Below, one piece after another: positions 46,465 to 59,900 of a DNA stretch of 64,000 nucleotides. Origin of the DNA: Pogostemon cablin. Its lineage: Eukaryota; Streptophyta; Magnoliopsida; Lamiales; Lamiaceae. The DNA is taken from assembly GCA_023678885.1 (NCBI GenBank), contig CM042998.1, positions 3,227,820 to 3,291,819 of the forward strand, read 5' to 3'. Position 1 is the stretch's first letter; each line of letters starts with the position of its first letter. The translations under genes and the position numbers were made by a program. The notes below the pieces were generated by a model that searched no databases, had not been told where the DNA came from, and saw only the letters and a list, made by a program, of their open reading frames with translations.

Positions 46465-48984
46465 ATCTCCCACTTGGGATATATATTGTTCCCAAAGCAA
46501 TTATATCAAGAGTCTTTAATTGGCAGCTTTATGATATTCCTCTTCAGGCTATACTTAACAATTTGGTCCATCTCATATACTAATATGGAACTACTGCGGC
46601 ATTCACCACATTACAAATCGTGGTTAAACCCTGACAATCACCAATATCAATATACTCAATGACATAGATCAAATATAGTGAGTAGCATGGAAATTACATG
46701 CAATGTGATCAAACACATGTCTATTTCCAACTGGTCCAACTTTATCAATCTTTAGTGAGATCAATCCATAATGTAAAATATTACAAAATGAAAAATAAAC
46801 TTTAGTAAATTCACAATAAATTCAAAGCCATTAACTTTATTCTGCAGAAAACTGAATTATCCAAAACAAAGTGTCTTGAAAACCTTAAAGAGCAATAAAT
46901 TTAGACTCTCACTGAACCAATGTATTCTAAAACCATATAACACTCACATGAGTAGCTAGCTCATAAAATTACAGAGTGTTGAATACATAATTGGTGGATC
47001 CGTATTTAGAGTCTATCACAATATGCTCTACTAAAAATTTTATCCATACAAAACACTTTCTTTAACAACCAAGAATTCTTTGTCAATATGATTGACTTAT
47101 AAGAACTCATGTTGCTACTAAATACTTTATTGCGAACTTACTGTCACAATAAACTTTATGTGACAAAGCTTCACATCTTTTATTTCATGTTTGAATGACC
47201 TTAGTTTGTTACTAATTCGATTGTCATGGTTAATGAGCTACAGTGTTTGCTTAACACTTTTACTTGTATAGCTCTCCAAATCAACAGACGATGTAGCCTG
47301 AAGTGGATCTTATTCTTTATTGGCATCCAACAAACTTAGAATCAGAATTCCTTATGATCTATAACAAATCTGATCCCTGATATGCAAGTATATTATCCTT
47401 AGTTCTCAGTAAATACTTTATAAAAATCCATCTAGAGTTACTTAAATGTTTACTTAATACACCAACAACAGAAGCCAAATTAGGTCTTGTACAGACCTTA
47501 TCATACAACAACTTCCAACAATCAAAACATATAGAATATTTCTACATTTCTTAAATCTTTATTTTAACTTTAGGGCTTGTCTCTTTTAGTTTAACTTAAA
47601 CATTCTCCTACTGAATCACATAAACATCTACACTTGTCTCAAAACCAAATTAGACAATTACCTCATGATAATACTTGTGATTCCAATATGGAAAAACTTA
47701 CTTGAATGTATAGATGGATTTCTTTTTTTTTAGTTCTTAAACTGTTGAAATTGTGTTATCAATGTTGCTATCAATAAATTTATCTTTACATCCATCTAAT
47801 ATATGATTCAAGATTAAAATGTGCTACTAATTGTCACAATTATCTTAAAACAATGTCTTCCTTCCCTTTTGAGTATAATCCTTTATCAAGATGCAAACCT
47901 AATCATCTTGTATTGATTTACATTCATAACTTATAACATTAACCCACTTCGAGTATTTGGACCTTACATGTCTTGATGAACATTGTTTGAATGTTCTTCC
48001 ATTAATTACATAGTGTCATTATTATTTAAGAGAAAAACTACATAATCATTCGAATTGTCTTTCTCTCTACTCTAGTGGTATACTTAGTGACATTAATTCT
48101 TGAGGTTGTTGAATTTGTTATTCCTTAAATATTATTGATATTGTCTTATCGTTATTCTGGATTTGCATCATTCTTAAAAGCATAAGTGGGAGTTGAAATA
48201 GACTCCTCCTTAAAGACAATGTCTCTAATATTATTCTTCCCCCTAAATCAACATCCTCAAAAAAATATCATATTACCTATCTCAAATATCATCCGATTAA
48301 TTGGATTATAAACATTTATCTTTATTCATAACCAATAAGTAGCTTGTATTTATTTTAGTCCAATTTCTTTAGTAGATCCCAATGATCTAGCCTTAGTTGG
48401 ACATCACTATATGTGAAACTCAAAGTGTTCTCACAACTACTTTGGTTGGAACTTTATTGATATCATAAGCTGCAATCTTTAGTATTTCTCCAATTAGTAA
48501 CTATATATTGTGGAGTACTATTTTTGTCTTTTAACTATACCACAACACCATTCATGCTAGGTAATCTTAATGTGGTGTATTATAAAATAATTCCACAAGT
48601 CTTTAGGAGTAAACAAAAGGTTGTACTTTAGTTGCCTTTAGCAGTTTTCTTAATGAGTTTTCTTGTATTGCCCTTGTATTTTATTGAGACCAAATTTTCT
48701 TGAAGCCTTCTAGTCTCATCTTTATTGTTGAAGTTCTCATCATGTATGATTTTATTGCTGATATAGATTAAACTTAATTAGCAGACTTCTTAATTGTACA
48801 GAGAATTATTGCAAAATAATTTATCATGCTCGCATTAAACTTTATAATCTTTTAAAATTTAAATAATTTAGAATCATCTCGAGGAATCGAGCACAACATT
48901 AGTATCAAGTCCAATGACAACAATACTAACTTGTAAGTGACACCCTCTACAAAGTAGTCAAATACTGATAAAACAGTCAAGTAA

Positions 48985-49480
48985 TAGTCTTCCTTTGGGC
49001 TGATTTATTACTCACATGTTAAACAAATAATTGTCACGTATTCACCACTACAGGCGCTTGTGTATTTCAGGCCAAATATTAATCTACCTTTGGGCCGATC
49101 AATACCCGCATGAAGATACACTCGCAACATACATGTCATAAAATAATTACGACTAGTGATATTAAATGGGGACCCATCACAAGACACCTTGTGCAACATT
49201 AACCTCGTCTATGGACAAAAATTAACTGCATGGGTAATCTTGGTGTAATAATTAAGTACTGATAATAAGTTATGTCAAACAAAAGTCTATCTTTGGACAT
49301 ACTAATGTTCATATGAACAATCCAAATAATTATCAGACACTTATTATCACATGTGCGTTATTATTCTGTCAAATTGTGCCTACCTATGGGCCGAACACAG
49401 AACACATAAATAATATCACACCCATCTATGTAATTTCAATAAAGTCGCACTCCACACACAGAGGTTGTTATGGCAACATG
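48985..49480. repeat. Degenerate tandem repeat, period about 95 bp
   Basis: CTTTGGGC(C/T)GAT-type cores recur at about 48993, 49088, 49205, 49289 and 49382 (TCTTCCTTTGGGCTGAT, CTACCTTTGGGCCGAT, GTCTATGGACA, CTATCTTTGGACAT, CTACCTATGGGCCGA). Each is followed by an A/C-rich stretch with CAC/ACA words. Confidence 0.55.
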
Positions 49481-49959
49481 ATGCTTCGATTGACTAGATT
49501 GAAAATTACTAGACCAATTAAACAAATATTTAAAATAAATATTTATATTTAATTGACGACATTAAAAAATGTCTCCCCAAATTTAAATTTAATTAAATTC
49601 CACTATTTAATGGAAATATTAGATGATTCACATAAATTTATAAATTATGAAAGATTTTTAACTTAATTAAGGATTCCAAATCCTAATTTAGAACAAATTA
49701 AATTAGGCAAATATCCTTTGTAAATAATTTTAATCATGAACTGTTAATCAAATGCACATTCGAATTATTGTGGACATACAATCTTTAAACAGCATAATAC
49801 TTGAATTTTAAAATTAATATAAAAATATAAACGTATTTATTAACTCATATCATACATGAAATTAACAAAGCAATTCAATATTATGTGATATATTGATTCT
49901 TCATGAAATTCAATAATTTGCCAAATGATAATTTGGCACATATTGTCCACATTAATTTG

Positions 49960-49962
<3 letters not shown>

Positions 49963-50048
<86 letters not shown>
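49963..50048. repeat. (AT)n microsatellite, about 43 units
   Basis: It is an uninterrupted AT dinucleotide run of about 86 bp. The open frames of alternating Tyr-Ile that cross it are artefacts. Confidence 0.97.
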
Positions 50049-50054
<6 letters not shown>

Positions 50055-51496
50055 GCAAAAAGCACTAGTATTCATTAACCCAATCATATACATTAATTAA
50101 GGGAAAAATGTCAACCCACACTTTAAATTTAATAAATTAATTCAAAATCAAATTATGCTGAATAAAAGCAAAACTTCATGTCCTCTCCAAATTATGGAGC
50201 AACACCGATCCATATACGTAATGACATGTAAGGTATTAATCCCACACAAGTCACATTATTGACAACAATTCCACTTTAATAAGATTTCCTGATTGCCAAA
50301 CCAAATTACCTTATTCTCTCAAGTGAAGTATGCGAATTTCTATAAATTGAGGGTGCATATCCTCATATATTTTAATCTCCCAATAAATACTTTCTATACT
50401 TATAATTGTAATAGACAATTGCCATGTATAATTAATACAAAATCGGTCAGCCAACCAAAAAAGTAAAAATGCACAACGAATCCATCATCCAAATTTATTT
50501 GTCAATAAGTAAATAATTAATTATTTAACAGCCATTAACCATTATGAAAAATTTCAATCAATTGAAATACATTCTAGTCATTAAATTGAACGGCAGTTGT
50601 ATCTAAAATGTTCCTTAATATGCACACCTCCAATTATCAATCCCATCATAAATTTTAACCATCTAATACATATGTGTTGTAAACTGAATACGACATCTAT
50701 CCAAATTCACATAATAATCCATAAGGCTCGAGTAATAAATAATGAAAATTGACTGACAATTTACAGCATAATCACAACCATCATGACTATCACTTGCAAT
50801 CCTTTTAAAAGCAATATACAAATAGAATGTGAACCATCTATGATTAAAATATGCAGAAAAAATGTTAGTCCATGATTTGCAGTATGTGAAACCCTGTAAT
50901 CATATCATTAAATACTCAAGTGCGCCCCCATGACAAATTCTTAAATAAAGCAAATATCCTTTATTAAGGAGTAAGAGAATATATAATTCTTATAACAAAC
51001 TCAATTTATCTTTTGATGCCAGAAGGGGATTATTATCAAAATAATTTAATATCCCGCAATTTAAATTAACAAATCAATTGTCAATATGAATAAACTTAAA
51101 TTAGCAATGTAATCGGATCCATAAATAAAATCATAAATTAGTCGTATTACCAATTTACATCTATGCATATACATTAATCCTTATTATTGATTATGAATTC
51201 TAAATGTGATCAATTGGAATTTAAAGTGCATAGACGGTGATCAGAAGGTTATTCCCCAATTAAGATGGTGTCTGAAATTAATATTATGGCTTAGTCATAT
51301 TCAAATGAATAATCATGCTCATATAACATATTAATGGCAGCACACTGTTCGAATTGCAGGAGATATACACCCATATTTGATTATGATTATATGAACACAT
51401 ATTCATCTCCATATATAATCTCAAGTATTGCATATATTTAGATCAAACATATACCAGATCTCAAAAAATCATAAATAGGGTGGCTCTGATACCACT

Positions 51497-51949
51497 TGTT
51501 GGAAATGAATCCATAAAACCTTAATCCTATTATGATAAATGAGATCTTAATTGTAAAGCGGAAGCGTACCTGATCCAATGAGTCCTCTAGGCGGAACACG
51601 AACTCGAGATCAGTGGTTTTATGGCCTTACTCAACTAAGTCTCCTTATTCCTTTATGGACCGTAGTAATCCCTCCCGATGGGGAGAAGGGAAGACCATAT
51701 GCAGCTTAGTGTATTGGGGACCATAACCGGATAACCTTATATACTACTTTAAGCAGGCCAACCATTATCACCTAATTACGTAGTATGGGTATCTACTCAA
51801 TTGACTCATATCAATATTATTATAGCCCATGAACTTTAACTTGAATTAGATCACTTAATTAAGTCCATAAAATAATTGAATAGCTAATATAATTGCATAA
51901 TAATATATTGCCCACAATTAGATTATATAGGAAATTAAATTTCCTAACA
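51497..51949 (-). repeat. 5' LTR (element sense) of the nested Copia-type element
   Basis: It is 453 bp, adjacent to the Copia primer-binding site at about 51481-51497, and similar to 46009-46464. Confidence 0.88.
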
Positions 51950-52528
51950 GCGCCGACTGTGGGAAAGACGCAGAAAATGGGAAGGATTAAGATAAGTTCT
52001 ACATATCATGGAGATATCGGGTAAGAAGGTAAGAAGATGAGGAAGATCGAGATTGAAAGCATCACAGAAGATGGAGGATCGGTTTTGCTGGAAATCATCA
52101 GACTTGCGTGATCAAATAAAGCAGATGAGGGTAGGGCGATTCCGAAGGAGGTACAATCTTCGGTGCAGCAGTGGTCTCGTGTGACTATGGAGTGCGGATA
52201 AGCGAGAGGGAGAAGTAGCAGTTCGGAGGTGGAAGAATGGAGAGAGGGGAACGCAATGGCTGGTAGTGATTTATTTCGACAAATCACTTCAAAGTCGTGG
52301 TTGGTGAACGGTCGCCTTCCGCTAGAAATTTGACGGTGGCGGAGCATGCATGTTGGAGGTACATGTTTATGCGTAGTCCATGGCAAAGGAAAGGTGGCAA
52401 TTCAGGGTAGGAGATGGACTTCTTCTACGTGTCTCTCGGTGAAGAGAGATTGCTACTCAAGGTGGAGTAGTGGAGAAAGAGGGGAAGAGTTAAGTTGATG
52501 CAAATAGAATCAAGCTTAAGGTGGAGAT
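51950..52528 (+). other. Interior of the small LTR element, non-coding
   Basis: It begins GCGCCGACTGTGGGAAAGACGC and is purine-rich on the plus strand (GGAGAGAGGGGAAC and similar). A 126-residue antisense frame has no known motif and is considered chance. Confidence 0.6.
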
Positions 52529-53121
52529 TGTTGAATGTAGTAAAGGTAATCTTGATTCAATTATGCTACTATGAATATGCACAGCTGGAATGACGTGCTG
52601 TTAGGAAAATCATCAAAAGAAAGAAAATTGGAGCAGTTTAATGTGGATAGTTGCTGGTGGTTTCTTGGCAGTTATCTGATCTCAATTGATAGTTCATATG
52701 GGAGAGCGTATTTGCGGTAAAGCAAAAGTGTTTGAATGCCATTGTAATCTCAACCTTTATAAAAGGCGACATAGAGTTTGCTGGTTGATTAGGTTTTGCC
52801 TTGGGCATTTTCTCAAGCTTTTTTGTGTATATTAGCCGTTAGAGTATTCTCTCTCCACGCTTGTAACTACGATCAATAAAATATCTCCCTCACTCAGTGG
52901 ATGTGGGAGTTTATTTCCGAACCACTTAAATCGTTTTGCGTTTTTGTTTTCTTTTTTCTGTACGCTTGTAACTACGATCAATAAAATCTCCCCCTCACTC
53001 AGTGGATGTAGGAGTTTATCTTCGAACCACTTAAATATTTTTGCGTTTTCGTTTTCTTTCTTCTGTTCCCGGTGTGTAGTGTAGTGTTTCTTATTCAATG
53101 TTTTTCTGCAAATTCACGCCA
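52529..53121 (+). repeat. Right LTR of the small LTR element, with an internal 105-bp duplication
   Basis: It matches 45512-46000 but is 593 bp. The difference is a tandem copy of 105 bp (52857-52961 and 52962-53066, each starting ACGCTTGTAACTACGATCAA). Confidence 0.88.
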
Positions 53122-53126
53122 GTACC

Positions 53127-53953
53127 TATTGGGTAAAATTGATGGAAAAATTATTGGTTTGTCGGTAAAGATTTTAAATCATAAAATTTGTTTATTTTTT
53201 AAATTTTCCTTTTAAAATATGTCATCCATTCTTTTCAAATCTAACCTATTTTATATTTTGTTTATTATCTAAAAATGTCAAATTATCTCTAAAGGTCAAT
53301 ATAGTTAGTTAAAAAGTAAATTTTTTTAATAATCGTCATACAGTAGATGTGTCCAATCTTACGGACAAAGGAGTAGAAGTGTATAGTGATTTTTTATTTA
53401 TTTATTATGTTATTAAAAAAATAAAAATTATATTTTTTGATGAGGTGTATTTAACTTTTAAATCGCATAATAAGATGTTAATAGCTTGGTCAATTATTTA
53501 AATTCAAGTGCAAAACTGTCACATAACTCAACTTAAGAAGAAGAGGAAAAATTAAATTGAAATTGCAATTGCAATTAAATGGTCTCGACAATTGATTCTG
53601 TGAATAACACTAAGCTTAACATTCCAAAATTAAACAAACTACAATTTTTATTACATAACTCTTTGAATTTCTTTTGAATAAAAATAAAATATTAGTATAT
53701 CACTATTACAATATTGAACCATAACAAATGTTCCAAACGATGTACAAACAGATGAATAAACATATATAGCTAAGGAAACAGACACTTTTTGACCTCAAAA
53801 TTTGTTAAGAAAACAATCTAGTAAACAAATACGTATGGACTAGTATAGTCTTTACAGTTGTTGCCTTTTGTAAATCTGTATAAGCTGAAGGCTTATTTAC
53901 ATATCAAGTGTGGCGATTCGACTCGATCGGTTAGGACCAGCTCGTTTAACATC
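53127..53953. other. Region between the LTR nest and the ABCG gene 3' end
   Basis: It is AT-rich and shows no gene. A degraded Stowaway-like piece lies at about 53223-53373 (right end ACGGACAAAGGAG before TA). The ABCG 3' untranslated region lies in its right part; a poly(A) site is not fixed. Confidence 0.5.
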
Positions 53954-56900
53954 TTATCTGTTTTGGAAGTTGAAGTACTTAATCGCATAGGCGAAGACGA
54001 GACAGAAGAGTATCGCCCAGCAGACGTGAGCTCCGACAACTGCACCCAGGAAATCGTATTTGAATCCCAAATAGTCATCCAAGAACTGCTTCACGCGAAC
54101 GTCTCCAAACCCTGGAACCTCGACCAGATCGTTGCTGTCGCCCACTTGAGACGTGATCAGACCGTATATAGTCCATGACACGGGAGACGCCCAATAATAC
54201 CATCTCCACCATATTGGAATTTGCTGCAGACATAAACAGAGGGGTGTAAATGAGAAGAGTCGAGTCCATGTAGTGGAAAGTTTAAGAAAAGATCCAAGGG
54301 TAAATTAGGTAAACTCGAGCTCAACTCAGCTCAACTCAGCTCAACTCGATTACTTATATAATAAGTGGCCATGGATATTCACATCCAACCTTTTGTTCAA
54401 TACACCCATCTTATACATTATAAGGTTGTATTGTGGGTGTATATAGTAAAAAGTCGGACGTGAGTATCAACGGCCATGATAAAATTTCAAAACATATTGC
54501 GGATTTGAGTTGAGTTGAGTTGAGTTGGAGTTTTGATTTGCTTACCGTTCTTGGGATAAGGAAGCCGGAGAACAAGTTCCAGAAGCTGAGGAAAAACGAC
54601 ATGACAATTGCAGCAATCGAGTAATTCGGTGTGAGGGCGACAAGCATCATGCCATACGCGGTGAAGTAGACAAAACACATTAACACGAAGAAATAGAAGT
54701 AGAAAAATTTATCAGGCTGCCAGTGAAATCCGATCATGGCGTAAAGGATCAAGCTATATATAAATGTTTGGATCGCAACGTAAATGGTCTCAATTGCAAC
54801 CTGTGTACACCAGATAATACGTTACGTATCAGTCAACACTTATCACATCAACCCTGTCGAAGCAAAGAGGTTTTTGTTGTTCTTACCTGTGCAAATGCAT
54901 AAGGCAATGCCGAATACATCCCAGCAGCCTTTTCGCGGTAGAAAACAGTTCTTTCCACAGCTACAACGGACTGAACGGAAGAAGTATTCGTGCCACCAAG
55001 AAACATAACAGCAGAATACATAGCTCCCATTAAGTTCATCAAGTCTTGTTGTTTCGACCTGTGCAGTACAAAATCTAGTTTGAGACGACCAAATTTGTAC
55101 ACGAAGAGTAAAAGAGAGAGAGGGAGAGAATTGACTTACATTTTCTGCCCCTTGTCCCAAAATATGATTCCAAATATGACACCAATAATGGTTGTCATAA
55201 AGAACCTGATGGAGTTGTACTGAGGGTTCCTCCAATATGACAAATGTTGTTTCCAGAAGCAAGCTCTACACTGAGCTATGAAAGACTGAGCGTATTTAGA
55301 CGAGAAATGCAGATCCTCCGACCCCGGAGCTGGTGTGCTCAGTTGTTTAATCAGTTCTTCATTCCTCCTGTGAAGGCAATCAGGCATGCATGAGAGGGAG
55401 GGAGAGCGAGTATAAAATTGCATTTCATATGCTATACTCACTGGTATAGATCAGATTTCGCGTAAAGTTCTGCAAAGTCAACGTCGAGCTGAGTCTCCAT
55501 AGCAGGAGTGCTGATATCCAGCATCCAAGTAGCAGGGTTATAGCCTTCTTTGATGGCAGGAACACCCAGGATAGCCTGTACACACTCGAACAGTTAGTTT
55601 AGAGCAAATACTTGACCCTTTACCACCTCGTTTAGAAAACTTACTTGGAAGTAGTCGACTAGCAGGCGAGAATGGTGACCGAGAGGTCCAGCATAAATTA
55701 CTTGTCCTCCTCTCTTCAACAACAGTAGCTACACAGAATATCAAGAAAACACTAAGAACCGTGTTGGTTATGAATGGACTTGAAGGAAAATTAAATATCA
55801 TCTTTGTTACCTCATCAAAAGCTTCAAAAATATCTATGCTCGGTTGGTGAATGGTACATACAACAGTTCGTCCAGTGTCTACTGTGTTGCGTACAGTTCT
55901 CATCACGATTGCAGCAGCTCTAGCGTCAAGACCTGATGTAGGTTCATCCATGAAGATTATGGAGGGATTGGCAACCAGTTCTACGGCTATGGTCAGTCTC
56001 TTTCTCTGTTCAGTCGATAATCCATCCACACCGGGAAGGCCAACTAAAGCATTTCTCAAGGGATTCAACTCGATCAACTCCATCACTTCCTCAACAAACA
56101 TCTAATAAGGAAAAACAGAAAAGGGATGGTGGAACTTTGATCAATCATCATAACTTCAGATGTCAAGCAACCTTAATGAAGTTCATGCATCAGGTTTAAG
56201 ATAGTGTACCTTCCGTGTTTCCTTGTCTACATCCGGGGAAAGACGTAACCAGGATGAGTACAAAATGGACTCATAAACAGTAACATGTGGAGAATGGATA
56301 TCAGTCTGTTCACAGTAGCCACTGATACGTGCAAAAGTAGATTGATTCTTTGGATAACCGGAAATGCTGATACTTCCTTCGATGTATCCACCTGTTTTTC
56401 TCCCAGCCAACACATCCATCAAGGTTGTCTTACCCGCACCACTTACACCAACTAATGCCGTGAGAACCCCAGGCCTGAAAGCTCCACTTACATCTCTCAA
56501 CAATTGGAGTCGAGATTCTTCAACACCATTCTTTTTCATTTCCTACAAAATAAACATTTGAATTCAGTTTCTTATGACTAAGCTATGTGAAACCTAGTTT
56601 GCAAAGAATATAGGGATAATGCATGCATCCATGATGCATCTTGGATTCGAGTAGAATCAAAAGTGAACTTACAGCTGGCATATCAACGTAGTAGTTCACA
56701 TGGTCGAATGCTATCGCAAGGGGGGTGAACGGAAGCACCATTCCTTTTTTGCTTCCATCTGATCTATTCCTTACAGGCATGTCATGGCCTGCAATCAGTA
56801 AAAACCATCCATTATGTAAAAATTCACGAGTAAAAATCAATTTCAGCCAGATATATACAGTATTAATATTGAATCAGACCTTCAACAACTTGAACTTCAG

Positions 56901-59900
56901 ATGTAGAACTTCCATCGGATGCCAGATTCTTTTTCTTGTTTTTGGAATCCTTATCAGGGATAACAGATCTTGAATTCCCAAATGCTACAAAAGTATATAC
57001 GATGCTGTCAAGAAAAAGAACAAGTTTGGAGAAGTCTCAAGAGAAGCATAACAAAAACTGAACTTACGATTTAGGTAAGTTAGTGCTGCAATGAAGAAGA
57101 GATTGAACAGAACAGAAAATGCAAAGAGAGCAATGACACATATCCAGTACATATAATCGTCAGTATACATGCCCCTCTGCTTAAGAAGAACCTTGCCAAC
57201 CGTCGGTTGTGGAAACCTTGGATCAGTGTTCGGCTGAGAAGAACAAGAACACGAGGTAAAAATTAAAACCAATCTTCTGTGAAGAAGAAGACTATGTATT
57301 AATACTTCCACGTTCTGATAAAGATAGGTGTAAGAACTTACAGTGCTCCATCTGTCATCCAGAAATTCATTGATTGCTATGGCATTTTGACCATACATCA
57401 TAGGAGAGACATAATATCCCCAGATCATCCATGGTTCAATGTCATCTGGAACGTGATAAAAAAATTATACACACATGAAATCAAGATTGTCAATGACATA
57501 TTGCAAAGACATTTCATGCAAGGAATTGTAATGCGGAGAGGAAGATGCAAACCTTTTGCAATAATAAAACCACCAAGAACAAATACCATTAGCAAAGCAA
57601 AGGTACCCCCAGTGCTTGCAACAACCATTGTTCTTCCAAGTGCACCAACTAATCGAAATAGTGCTAAAGCCATCTGATGCAGTCCAAAGAATGCCAAAAG
57701 TTGACGGAAGAACCTGAAAATATAAGATATAAGATCAAAAATTAAAGCCAACAATCTCTAGGGAGCTTCAAAAGCTTAACAAGAATTACAGTTAACATGA
57801 TGCTTCACTACATATCAAAGGGGCCTACCGACTAGCTGCAGGGGCGAATCCAATGGTGTAATAGGTAAGAAGAATCCATATCAATGATTCCATGAGAGAA
57901 ATGGGGATCCTTAGAAGCCAAATTGGCAAGGAAAAAGCCCAAGCAGGGTAAAAATGTGCATCCCTTTGTTTGAAGAACACGGGAAGTCTAAGAACCGTCA
58001 ATGCAAGCTCTGCTGTGCCATTAAACATCACATTGATAAGGCTGAAAAACAGTGCACCATAAAATTTTCCACCATCTGCTAGTTGGCCAGATGGCATCTC
58101 CGTTCTAAAGAACACAGTGAAGGCAATTATTGACATGATAGTTATCTGGAATGTTTTGAAGATATACAAGAAAGCGTTGCGTTTCATCAAAAGCCATTCC
58201 CTTGACAAGCATGCCTTGAACAGTTCCATATTTGATAATCCGTACTTTTCAGTGACCAATGCAGCAGGGTGCGTTTTAGTTTTATCATAAGGGATTGCCA
58301 ATTCATCATATACCTTCTGGCCAATGTGGAACCTGCTGAAGCAATCCACGAATTCAGCCACCGAAATGTATCGGTAAGGCTCATTCTTTTTGGTCCAGTA
58401 TTGCTCTTGATCCTTTACAGAAGTAACTTCCTGTAGAAAATCTGCTACTCCTTTCCTCTCAGGGCACTTGAATCCAACACTCTCAAAAAACTCAAGGATG
58501 TTGTCACGGGGACCTTGATAGACAATTTGTCCTTCTGAAAGCAAAATAATGTCATCGAAAAGATCAAAAGTTTCCGGTGCAGGCTGAAGGAGGGATATTA
58601 TCATCGTCACATCCATGATCTGAACCATTTGTCTCATGTACTTAACAATTTGAAATGTAGTCGAACTATCAAGACCAGTTGAAATTTCATCCATGTAGAA
58701 GACTTTTGCTGGTCCAACAAGCATTTCACCTGAATATAATCACAGAAAATGAGAACTTATTATAACTCTGAGAAAGTTAAAAGCTTTGCTTGCACTTATT
58801 CCGTTCGCATACCAGTCGTGAGCCGCTTCTTCTGTCCACCCGAGATGCCCCGTCTCATCTCATCTCCCACCAATATATCTGCACATATGTCTAATCCAAG
58901 AATCTGCACATATAATAAATTATCAGTGCATTTAGGATTTACTTCATTGGCTAGTTTAGAAACAATGATCATTCAAAAAAAAAAAAAAACACAAGTAAAC
59001 AAACCTTGAGAACATAGTCTGTCACTAGACTAGATTCTTGACCAGCCACTGCAGTGGCTTTCATGAATGCATCGATTTCAGGGTCAGGTTTGATTCCCGC
59101 CTCTTTTTCTCGCCTGGACAATTCTACTAGGAGGTCATATCTGGTGCCAACTCCTAAGCTACGTCCAGAAAAATTTAACGTCTCCCTGACAGTCATCTCT
59201 CCATGGTGAAGGTCATGTTGGCTAATGTAAGCACAAGTCCTCTGTGGAATGAACTCCGCCAATTCATGACCACAATACGTGATTCTCCCACTTACCTACA
59301 TCAATCAAGAAAAACAGCAACTTTTAGAATAGGACAGAGAGAGAGAGACAAAGAGAGTGTGTAACAACAAGATGCAAGGTCACACACCCTAAGGTCTTTG
59401 TCCAGCTTCCCAGCAAGAGCCTTCAGCAATATCGTTTTTCCAGCACCGGGAGGTCCAAGAAGTAGTGTCATCCTACACAATGAAGAAATAAAGGGAAAAC
59501 ATCAAACATGGTTCACATTTTCATCAACTGGATACATTTTGATGCATGCAATTGTCTTCTAAATTTGCACTTATGAAGATAGAACTATATTGGTTAATTA
59601 TTGTCTTCTTCTACTTCCACGGATATATCATAAAATTTGGACATCTATATATAGTTAAACCAACCTTGAAGGCTTAACAATTCCACTAACATCATGAAGT
59701 ATTTTCACAGATGTTTTCTTCGAAGGGAGAATCCTCACTTTTTCAAAAAATCCCTGTAGACAGAATATCCAGAGTATTACATGGTTGTCCATTATAAGCA
59801 GTTCGAAGAGAAACAGATTTCATCTCATACATGGAAAAATAATAACTATATCTACATATAATGGTAATATGTAAAGAGTTAGAACCAAGTCAAAATTATG

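Larger units (their letters stand above)
46465..51496 (-). other. Interior of the nested Copia-type element, decayed
   Basis: All frames are short. It contains a degenerate repeat of about 95 bp (about 48985-49480) and an (AT)n microsatellite (49963-50048). Gag and pol domains could not be recognised by eye. The element is old, or was non-coding from the start. Confidence 0.5.
46009..51949 (-). mobile_element. Degenerate Copia-type LTR element, reverse orientation, nested
   Basis: The LTRs 46009-46464 and 51497-51949 (TGTTGGAAATGAATCC to TTTCCTAACA on the plus strand) are closely similar. Directly before the right-hand copy the plus strand reads GGCTCTGATACCACTTG, the complement of the canonical Copia primer-binding site TGGTATCAGAGCC, so the element runs on the minus strand. 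A polypurine tract (CCCAAGTGGGAGATTG on the minus strand) adjoins the other LTR. The 5-bp flanks GGGGC and GCGCC match poorly. The 5-kb interior has no long frame in any direction and no domain I can name. Confidence 0.85.
45512..53121 (+). mobile_element. Small non-autonomous LTR element, split by a nested Copia-type element
   Basis: The LTRs 45512-46000 and 52529-53121 are highly similar and the 5-bp target duplication GTACC (45507-45511 and 53122-53126) is perfect. Just after the left LTR, and continuing after the nested element at 51950, the sequence reads ATGGGGC / GCGCCGACTGTGGG, a primer-binding-type region now interrupted. A purine tract (AAGCTTAAGGTGGAGAT) precedes the right LTR. The own interior is only about 580 bp (51950-52528) and non-coding, so the element is TRIM/LARD-like and depended on enzymes from elsewhere. 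Confidence 0.87.

Noticed and set aside
49840..50100. Open frames of alternating Tyr and Ile on both strands
   Set aside because: They are translations of the (AT)n microsatellite.
52006..52386. 126-residue open frame on the minus strand
   Set aside because: It lies antisense within the non-coding interior of an LTR element and has no known motif.
55645..55728. Apparent frameshift in an ABCG exon after IYAGP
   Set aside because: Re-reading the bases (GACCGAGAGGTCC on the plus strand) shows the CTC codon is present; the exon is 84 bp and in frame.
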